A stretch of DNA of 11,812 nucleotides, from assembly GCA_945787595.1 (NCBI GenBank), contig CALZJV010000276.1, positions 1 to 11,812 on the forward strand, written 5' to 3'. The translations under genes and the position numbers were made by a program. The notes beneath the pieces were generated by a model. The model saw only the letters and a list, made by a program, of their open reading frames with translations. It did no database searches and was not told the origin of the DNA. Positions 6,976 to 11,812 of this stretch are shown piece after piece (positions within the stretch are counted from its first letter, which is position 1; the number at the start of each line of letters is the position of its first letter). The stretch is from an uncultured Desulfobacterales bacterium (GTDB lineage Bacteria > Desulfobacterota > Desulfobacteria > Desulfobacterales > JAFDCJ01).

Positions 6976-7287
6976 AGCTCCTAGTTAGCTGGTTAGCTGG
7001 TTAGCTGATGAGCTAGTAAGCTGGTAAGCTAGATTAGCTCGTAAGCTGTTGAGCTGATAAGCTGATGGATGACACTAATCTTTATCTTATTAGCTCATGA
7101 GCTTATTAGCTATGTAAGCTGTTGAGCTATAAAAAAGGGACACCATCCTTTAGGCTTATTAGCTCATTAGCTTATCAACTTATCAGCTATGTGTGCTGTT
7201 GTGCTGTTGAGCTATAATAAAATGGATCTCATCCGCTTTTCGCTAATTAGCTTACCAGCTTATCAGCTAATCCGCTTATCAGCTCTA
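6976..7287. repeat. Family 1 AGCT-octamer array (about three units)
   Basis: The whole gap between clpV and the four-helix gene is octamer repeat, with about two dozen AGCT tetramers in some 310 bp. Left-arm octamers (TTAGCTGG, TAAGCTGT, TGAGCTGA) run from about 6983 to 7064, a degenerate core follows at about 7065-7085, and right-arm octamers run to 7114. A second unit has its core at 7131-7153 (A6, GGGA, CACC, ATCC). A third has its core at 7214-7240 (GGAT 7224-7227, ATCC 7231-7234). Each unit reads left arm, TATAAAAAA-like stretch, GGAT-N3-ATCC, CTTT, inverted right arm, so a unit can fold as one large imperfect hairpin. The right end contains the stop codon of the four-helix gene (CTA at 7285-7287). 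Confidence 0.88.
6978..6982 (-). promoter_or_regulatory. Ribosome-binding site of clpV
   Basis: AGGAG on the minus strand, seven bases before the clpV ATG. The site runs directly into AGCT, so the repeat array reaches the ribosome-binding site itself. Confidence 0.75.
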
Positions 7288-7662
7288 TTTTTTCATGGAT
7301 TTGATCAGCGAGTTCAGCATTTTTGCTATCTCTACAGACATATTTTGAATTTCCAAAAATCTTTGTGTTTTGAACCATCCCAGATTTCTAAATATTATCA
7401 AAAGTGTGACGACTTCAAATAGAGAGCCTCTGGCAATATAGAGAAACTGGATAAATTCCTTTGTGGTTTGTCTGCCTTTCCCCTCCGCGATGTTCATGGA
7501 CACGCTGTTGCAGGCTGACTCAAGTTGTTCAATAAGACGATAATGTTTACGCGGTGCGTCAATGTCATCGATACTGCGAATCACCTGTTCAGCAAACAGC
7601 ACCGATTTCTGCCAGACCTTCAGTTCCTGAAAGCTGAATAATTTATCGGCTTCGCCAACCAT
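7285..7662 (-). CDS. Four-helix-bundle protein of the 23S rRNA intervening-sequence (S23/IVP) family
   Basis: A 125-residue helical protein with the family hallmarks FQELKVWQKS (11-20), NIAEGKGR (57-64) and ARGSLFE (77-83). Proteins of this family were first found in intervening sequences of 23S rRNA genes, and many occur elsewhere as scattered single genes. They are related to the Avd accessory protein of diversity-generating retroelements. The molecular role of the free-standing type is not settled; a nucleic-acid-binding oligomer is a common suggestion. I start it at the ATG at 7662 because GGAGG (7674-7670) lies seven bases upstream; the ATG at 7722 has no such site and would add 20 residues. 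Its base composition is more AT-rich than the tss genes, and AGCT-octamer arrays flank both sides. It looks like an insertion between tssG and clpV, not a T6SS part. Confidence 0.85.
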   Translation of the reverse strand: MVGEADKLFSFQELKVWQKSVLFAEQVIRSIDDIDAPRKHYRLIEQLESACNSVSMNIAEGKGRQTTKEFIQFLYIARGSLFEVVTLLIIFRNLGWFKTQRFLEIQNMSVEIAKMLNSLIKSMKK

Positions 7663-7669
7663 ATTTTTG

Positions 7670-7674
7670 CCTCC
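7670..7674 (-). promoter_or_regulatory. Ribosome-binding site of the four-helix gene
   Basis: GGAGG on the minus strand, seven bases before the ATG at 7662. It decides the start in favour of the 125-residue form. Confidence 0.75.
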
Positions 7675-7736
7675 AATTCCAACTGAGATATAGTTAAATT
7701 CCTTTGGTCCTATCCGATCCATATTAAACTGTCAGT

Positions 7737-7956
7737 AAAGCTGCTGAGCTGGTAAGCTGTCAGGAAAGCTGTTGAGTTGTTAAGCTGTTTAGCTGTTTAG
7801 CTATAAAAAAAATGGATACCATCCGCTTTTGGCTTATCAGCTTCTTTGCTCATCAGCTATGTTGGCTATTAAGCTAGTAAGCTATAAAAAAAGTGGGAAC
7901 CATCGGCATTTGCTTATCAGCTTACCAGCTTACCAGCTCACTAGCTCATCAGCTAT
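7737..7956. repeat. Family 1 AGCT-octamer array (two units)
   Basis: This lies between the four-helix gene and tssG. Unit one: left-arm octamers from 7737 to about 7802, core at 7803-7830 (A8, T, GGAT 7814-7817, ACC, ATCC 7821-7824, GCTTTT), right arm to about 7858. Unit two: short left arm 7861-7882, core 7883-7911 (A7 then a diverged GGGAACCATC), right-arm octamers CTTATCAG/CTTACCAG/CTCACTAG to 7956. The tssG stop codon (CTA at 7953-7955) is inside the last octamer. The 75 bases between the array and the four-helix start (7663-7736) hold only its ribosome-binding site and otherwise nothing I can name. Confidence 0.88.
7803..7830 (-). terminator. Possible weak intrinsic terminator or attenuator (family 1 core)
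   Basis: Read on the transcribed strand, this is AAAAGCGGATGGTATCC followed by an A and a run of eight T. It is the best U-tract among the cores and lies downstream of tssG. The strict stem is only GGAT/ATCC with a 3-nt loop, extended by A/T pairing, so strong termination on its own is doubtful; the flanking octamer arms could enlarge the hairpin. Confidence 0.35.
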
Positions 7957-8978
7957 CTATCCTGTTCTTCAAACGTAATAGACGGATCCTCCCCATGGGT
8001 TACAGCCGGTGATTTTACCCAGGTCGACCATCCCAACCGCGGTGCGGTCGTTGTCTCCTCCCCCAGGACGCAGGGGGGCACTTCATCACGATTGAGGAAA
8101 ACCGTGATATCGAACTCGTATTCGATTCCGACCATGCAGCGCACCAGGGAAAAGATGGGATGCAGCAGATCGCCGGTGGGCAGGAAGCGCAGAAATTCTT
8201 CATAACTGACGGGACCCAGCTTAACTCGAAACTTTGTCCCGCATTCACGGATAAAAGATCCGCAGACGGCATCGGCGCCCAGCTGACTGTTGGCCGCTCC
8301 CAGTCGAGTTTGGTCTTCAGGGCTTATCGGAAGCATACGCTCGATGAACTGGTCAATGTTTACATCCGTGCCGGCAAAATATTCCACCGCCGACTCGATG
8401 GCCAGAGCGGAGGGAATCGACCGTGCCAGAAGCCCGCTGTAAAATGCCAAGGACTCGGCCGGCAGCCCGATCCTCTCGATCAGCCCCGGTGTGCCCAACC
8501 CTGCCATACTCAAGAGACAATGCGAAAGCCGGTCACGCGCATCCGGCAGGTAGCTGGCCTCAAAGCGGTATTTCTTCCAGGCCAGGTAAAATAAAGAAAT
8601 AAGACGATGATGGAAGATATTCAGAAAACCGGCCAGGCTGTGATCCTTTTGCCAGATTCTCTCAACGACCATCTCGGTATACCAGTGCGGCAGGACCCCG
8701 GCCGGCCCGATCAGGCCCATAAAGGTCACTTCCATGTTAACCGAACCGTCGTCCTGGCCTTTCTCCAGCTTGGAGATGTCACTGCCGGGAAAAGCCAAAC
8801 CGGGTTTTACGGAAAACCGCACCGCCTCCTGATCCGGTTCCAGGGTTTGCCCCAAGGGCCTTTTAACGGGAAAAAAGGATTCCAGAAGGCTGACGGCCTT
8901 GAAAAAGGAAAAATTGTAATGCTCCTCAAAAAGGCGGTCTTTTAAAGGAGTGCCTGGTTGCCGCTTCTTGGTGTCCAC
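7953..8978 (-). CDS. tssG: T6SS baseplate protein TssG
   Basis: A 341-residue protein, normal length for TssG (also VasB/ImpH), which forms the TssE-TssF2-TssG wedge of the T6SS baseplate and helps dock it on the membrane complex. Family hallmarks are FMGLIGPAGVLPHWYTE (86-102) and FLNIFHHRLISLFYLAWKKYR (118-138), preceded by the N-terminal FSFFKAVSLLE segment. The start is a GTG at 8978 that lies within the last codons of tssF (37-nt overlap). An in-frame ATG is not available nearby, and AGGAAA about 13 bases upstream is the only ribosome-binding candidate, so translation is probably coupled to tssF. The stop codon TAG is formed inside the downstream AGCT repeat. Cytoplasmic; no signal peptide or membrane segment. 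Confidence 0.95.
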   Translation of the reverse strand: MDTKKRQPGTPLKDRLFEEHYNFSFFKAVSLLESFFPVKRPLGQTLEPDQEAVRFSVKPGLAFPGSDISKLEKGQDDGSVNMEVTFMGLIGPAGVLPHWYTEMVVERIWQKDHSLAGFLNIFHHRLISLFYLAWKKYRFEASYLPDARDRLSHCLLSMAGLGTPGLIERIGLPAESLAFYSGLLARSIPSALAIESAVEYFAGTDVNIDQFIERMLPISPEDQTRLGAANSQLGADAVCGSFIRECGTKFRVKLGPVSYEEFLRFLPTGDLLHPIFSLVRCMVGIEYEFDITVFLNRDEVPPCVLGEETTTAPRLGWSTWVKSPAVTHGEDPSITFEEQDR

Positions 8979-10747
8979 TTTTTCATGATTTCCTTTTGCT
9001 GGATGGTTTTAGCGACCATTTGGGAAAAGGAGTTGACCGAAACATACTGGGCCAGAAATCTTTCCAGGATGCTGGCAAACAAGTACAGCCCGGCCCCAAC
9101 AAATTTGTCCTCGTCAAACTCTACCGTGACCTGAACACCGCGACCAAAGGTCTGCCCGATGCGCTTGGTGACATGTTGGGAACTTAAAGAAACGATTCCG
9201 TCTATTTGCTGGCGGGTTGAAGGTGAGTTGTCGAAATCGTAAAGTTTCAGGATTTCCTTGAGGGCCGTTTCTCCGCCCTGTACCAGCGACATATAGTTGA
9301 GGGACAAATGTGATATCAGACGCCACTGCAGCTCTCCCCCCAGAAACGGCCGGCGGGTCGGCGTCGGTTTGATTAAACAATTGATATGAGCGACCGGCGC
9401 TTCGACCTCCAGGTCAAAATCACCGGCCGGATCGCCGAAGGGTAAGCGGGCCGGCAGGTCGCGATTGGTGCAGGTGGTGTGAACAGTTAAAATCTCCACT
9501 CCGGGATCCAGCGGTTTGAAGTCCGGTCCGGTAAAGGCAAGAAAGACCTCGGTGCCGCCGACTTCACTGCTATGCGCCGCCTGCCGCTGTAAATGCCAGA
9601 ATGCGAGGCGTTCACGGGTATCTTCTTTTTCCAGATGATGCCGAATGGAATAAAAAGGTTTGTATTCAATTTCTTTGCCGGGGGACCCCATGGACGTTGC
9701 CTTCACCTGATCGACGCTGAATACTTCGGTGGCATGCGGCCGGCGGACGTCCGCCACCACCTGATATTCGGTTTTGCGCTGTTCCACCCGAATCGGTTCG
9801 GCGATGCGCTTGAACAGATTGACTGCCGGCGATGCGTTCAGCATAAACGTATCTTTATTGATCACCAGATTGGACTTGGCGGAACGCTTCAGGTTTATCC
9901 AGATCCGGAGGGCGTCCGTGGGGAGAATCTCCTTGACCCTGTTCAATCCGCCAAGATCAAAAAACAGAAATTTCTCTGCAAAGCAAAAATATTCGAAAAG
10001 CAAACTGTAGCCGGGAAACGATCGCTGCGGGTATGGCAGCATGCGTTCATTCGGATCGAATCCCACCGGTTTGATATGGTCGGGCCCGATCGTGACTGCT
10101 CGGCTTTTTCCCTGGCTGTCGACTGATTCGTAAATGATCTCAGCGACATTGTTCAGCAGGAGTTCATAGAGATGAAAGACATGCTGGGAGGGGCCGTTAA
10201 GAAAAAAACGCAGGGTTTGCCACCCCAGCTGGGAAAATTTTAAATTAATGAAAGTTTTTAACTCGATAAAAATCGCCTGGGTTGCACCACTGGTATTATC
10301 CAGGGGATCGCGCAGTCCGGCGGAGACCACCTCGATCGGCCACAGCATCACCGCTTGGGTGGTGGTGAACTGGCAGGGTGCACCCCGCACCGGTTTGGAA
10401 TAAAGCTTGGTTCGGCTGTCAATTCGATAGCCATTCTCGGGCACATTCTGCCGGATCGGTTCGAATTTGACGATCGACATGGACGGAATCGGATTGATGT
10501 AATGCGGATAGAGAATGTTGAACAACGACTCCGTTATTTGCGGAAAATCATCATCTATTTTTTTGTGTATCCGGCCGCTGATAAACGCAAAGGCTTCGAT
10601 GAGCCGCTCGGTATGCGGGTCTTCACAGCGGTCGGGCTCAAGCAGGAGTCTGCCGGCAATCTTGGGGTAGGTTCGGGCAAATTCCGCCGCCATCGCACGG
10701 ATGTACGTCAATTCGCGTTCATAGTATTGTAGTAGCTGATCATCCAT
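8942..10747 (-). CDS. tssF: T6SS baseplate protein TssF
   Basis: A 601-residue protein of the TssF (VasA/ImpG) family, the major part of the T6SS baseplate wedge with TssG and TssE. The N-terminus is characteristic: LLQYYERELTYIRAMAAEFA (5-24), then DPHTERLIEAFAFISGRIHKKIDDDFPQ (about 43-70) and LFNILYPHYINPIPSMSI (about 75-92). Length is normal for the family and the frame is unbroken. I keep the ATG at 10747 because conservation begins within the first residues. There is no recognisable Shine-Dalgarno; an AGCT-octamer unit begins only about ten bases upstream and occupies the place where one would be. This suggests low or unusual initiation, or coupling to tssE across a 148-base gap, which is long for coupling. 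It overlaps tssG by 37 nt at its 3' end. Confidence 0.96.
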   Translation of the reverse strand: MDDQLLQYYERELTYIRAMAAEFARTYPKIAGRLLLEPDRCEDPHTERLIEAFAFISGRIHKKIDDDFPQITESLFNILYPHYINPIPSMSIVKFEPIRQNVPENGYRIDSRTKLYSKPVRGAPCQFTTTQAVMLWPIEVVSAGLRDPLDNTSGATQAIFIELKTFINLKFSQLGWQTLRFFLNGPSQHVFHLYELLLNNVAEIIYESVDSQGKSRAVTIGPDHIKPVGFDPNERMLPYPQRSFPGYSLLFEYFCFAEKFLFFDLGGLNRVKEILPTDALRIWINLKRSAKSNLVINKDTFMLNASPAVNLFKRIAEPIRVEQRKTEYQVVADVRRPHATEVFSVDQVKATSMGSPGKEIEYKPFYSIRHHLEKEDTRERLAFWHLQRQAAHSSEVGGTEVFLAFTGPDFKPLDPGVEILTVHTTCTNRDLPARLPFGDPAGDFDLEVEAPVAHINCLIKPTPTRRPFLGGELQWRLISHLSLNYMSLVQGGETALKEILKLYDFDNSPSTRQQIDGIVSLSSQHVTKRIGQTFGRGVQVTVEFDEDKFVGAGLYLFASILERFLAQYVSVNSFSQMVAKTIQQKEIMKKWTPRSGNQALL

Positions 10748-10754
10748 AATAATA

Positions 10755-10893
10755 AGATAGCTGGTAAGCCATTAAGCTGGTAAGCTGTTAAGTAAAGAAG
10801 GATTCCATCCTTTTTAGCTCATTAGCTCATGAGCTTATCAACTTATTAGCTTGCTCGCTTAACAGCTCAACAGCTAATCAGCTTAACAGCTTT
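10755..10893. repeat. Family 1 AGCT-octamer repeat unit
   Basis: One complete unit between tssE and tssF. The left arm is GATAGCTGGTAAGC-type octamers (about 10755-10790). The core is AAGGAT (10798-10803), loop TCC, ATCCTT (10807-10812) and more T. Right-arm octamers (CATTAGCT, CATGAGCT, CAACTTATTAGC, AACAGCTC and similar) run to 10893, three bases before the tssE stop codon. The unit inserts about 140 bp into an otherwise compact block of overlapping tss genes. Confidence 0.88.
10794..10815 (-). terminator. Possible weak intrinsic terminator or attenuator (family 1 core)
   Basis: On the transcribed strand this is AAAAAGGAT-GGA-ATCCTTCTTT, a 6-bp perfect stem followed by a short, interrupted T run. 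It lies between tssE and tssF and might lower expression of tssF and genes beyond relative to hcp. The stem is AT-rich and the T tract poor, so this is a guess. Confidence 0.3.
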
Positions 10894-10895
10894 AA

Positions 10896-11369
10896 TTATT
10901 TATTTATTTTATATTCTCCTCGGCTGACATCAAAATAGGTATCAAAGATTACCGGTTCGGTGATGGGATCCATCACCAGCATGGCGGTGATTCTGAACCG
11001 CAAATCTCGTGCATTTTGACTCGGCGCCTCTATCTGGACGGTGACGTTCTTCAAACGCGGTTCAAAACGGGAGATCGTTCGTTCAATGATCTGGCGCAGC
11101 TTCTGTTTGACCATCGGGCTGGCCGGGTTCTTCATGGTGAAGTCCTGCAAGCCGTACATATACAAGGAGTTATGAACCTCGCGATATTCCGGCGACGGCA
11201 CCAGGATTTGACGTCGGGTATTGAGTAGATATTCAAGATCCCTGATGACGGCATCCTTGATTTGCCGAACCGAAAGGCGGACCTGGACAGGCTCGCTGGC
11301 GACCTTGGGGTCATGGTCCAGCAGCCTGTCCAGGATGGACACCTGGGCGTTGAGGTTTTTTTCAATCAT
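10896..11369 (-). CDS. tssE: T6SS baseplate protein TssE (gp25-like)
   Basis: A 157-residue protein of the phage T4 gp25 / TssE family (also HsiF). TssE sits in the baseplate wedge and is thought to start sheath polymerisation. The family signature is visible as IRDLEYLLNTRR (42-53), with the C-terminal gp25-type region around residues 80-150 (KQKLRQIIERTISRFEPRLKNV). The length is normal. The ATG overlaps the hcp stop as ATGA (4-nt overlap), so translation is probably coupled to hcp, and no separate ribosome-binding site is seen. A tagJ gene often lies between hcp and tssE in H1-type clusters; here they abut directly. Confidence 0.95.
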   Translation of the reverse strand: MIEKNLNAQVSILDRLLDHDPKVASEPVQVRLSVRQIKDAVIRDLEYLLNTRRQILVPSPEYREVHNSLYMYGLQDFTMKNPASPMVKQKLRQIIERTISRFEPRLKNVTVQIEAPSQNARDLRFRITAMLVMDPITEPVIFDTYFDVSRGEYKINK

Positions 11370-11812
11370 GAGGGTTTATTGGCCTTGATGTCAAATGAGA
11401 AAGGCAACACAGCGTCCCCGCTGCCGTCCTCCTTCTGCGGCGTATACTCATATGCGAAATTGCCGAAGTTGATAGTGATGTTTTCCGTCAGCCGGTCCTC
11501 GCCGCCCGACCCCCCGGTGGAAATCGAGGAGATCAGGCAGTCCTTCATGGTGAGCTTGATGTATTCCAGGGGCTTTTCACCGGCCTTGCGGACCGTCAGC
11601 AGTGCTGATTTGACATGCTGCCCGACAGCAACCGCTTTGAGCAGGGCATGCGAGGATTTGTCGACCCATTTGGTCACGCTGACATCCTGGAAATTAGCCT
11701 TGCCGGCGCCGGCGCCGCCGCCGGTGTGCATGGTGCCGCTCTGTGAAGCTCCCCAACTCCAGGCAAGCACATCGATCTCGCCCTTATGCTTGTCGTCGGC
11801 GGACTCCCCTTT
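11366..11812 (-). CDS. hcp: T6SS tube protein Hcp (5' end cut by window edge)
   Basis: 148 residues are visible and the frame is open to the right edge; by comparison with known Hcp proteins only about a dozen N-terminal residues should be missing. Hcp forms the hexameric rings that stack into the inner tube expelled with VgrG. Recognisable stretches are KGEIDVLAWSWGASQSGTMH, GKANFQDVSVTKWVDKSS, STGGSGGEDRLTENITINF and a C-terminal YTPQKEDGSGDA. They resemble Hcp1 of the P. aeruginosa H1-T6SS, with the same hcp-tssE-tssF-tssG-clpV order. The GTG codon at 11770 is an internal valine, not the start, because the family sequence continues upstream of it. The stop TGA overlaps the tssE start. Confidence 0.97.
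   Translation of the reverse strand, partial: KGESADDKHKGEIDVLAWSWGASQSGTMHTGGGAGAGKANFQDVSVTKWVDKSSHALLKAVAVGQHVKSALLTVRKAGEKPLEYIKLTMKDCLISSISTGGSGGEDRLTENITINFGNFAYEYTPQKEDGSGDAVLPFSFDIKANKPS

Noticed and set aside
7189..7422. 77-codon plus-strand frame across the AGCT array and the four-helix gene
   Set aside because: It is half repeat-derived and half antisense to a recognised gene.
7285..7662. Diversity-generating retroelement accessory gene (avd)
   Set aside because: The family is related, but there is no reverse transcriptase, template repeat or variable repeat in the window.
7663..7722. 20-residue N-terminal extension of the four-helix protein
   Set aside because: The upstream ATG lacks a ribosome-binding site, while the internal ATG has GGAGG at ideal spacing just before family-like sequence.
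6976..7956. AGCT arrays as a CRISPR array
   Set aside because: The repeat is only 8 bp, degenerate and without unique spacers of regular length, and no cas gene is present.
11366..11770. Hcp starting at the GTG at 11770
   Set aside because: The conserved Hcp sequence continues upstream (KGESADDKHKGEID) to the window edge, so that codon is an internal valine.

Overview
The window looks like a piece of a Gram-negative chromosome, most likely from the Desulfobacterota (Desulfobacterales-like). That placement is inferred from the gene families, the tandem TPR-methyltransferases, moderately high GC genes and the style of intergenic repeats; no rRNA or other marker gene is present to prove it. Every gene I accept reads on the minus strand, so transcription runs from the right edge to the left. 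|| Right to left: a type VI secretion (T6SS) core block, hcp (N-terminus cut by the window edge), tssE, tssF, tssG and tssH/clpV. Its order resembles the Pseudomonas aeruginosa H1-T6SS cluster but lacks tagJ. hcp/tssE overlap by 4 nt and tssF/tssG by 37 nt, as expected for a tight operon. A small four-helix-bundle (23S rRNA intervening-sequence type) gene sits between tssG and clpV. After clpV come a two-part cysteine-cluster (YkgJ-like) protein and then two paralogous TPR plus SAM-methyltransferase genes, the last cut by the left edge. Hcp, TssE, TssF, TssG and ClpV would supply the tube, baseplate wedge and sheath-recycling ATPase. Sheath (TssBC), membrane complex, VgrG/PAAR and effectors are not in the window. 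|| The most unusual part is between the genes. Two repeat families fill nearly every gap. Family 1 is made of arrays of an 8-bp unit around AGCT, arranged as left arm, A-rich GGAT-N3-ATCC core, and inverted right arm. It occupies tssE/tssF, tssG/four-helix, four-helix/clpV and clpV/ykgJ, and supplies the TAG stop codons of tssG, the four-helix gene and clpV. Family 2 begins with CACCGCCCGC and usually ends with GCGGTGAA. It occupies clpV/ykgJ, ykgJ/TPR-MT2 and TPR-MT2/TPR-MT1. Its copy at about 3982-4278 contains two perfect hairpins, each with a 13-bp stem and a 9-nt loop, whose loops are complementary over 8 nt: a candidate kissing-loop structure. A 73-bp perfect tandem duplication lies next to it. 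|| I found no tRNA, rRNA, CRISPR array, transposase or confident promoter. All function calls are from reading motifs by eye.
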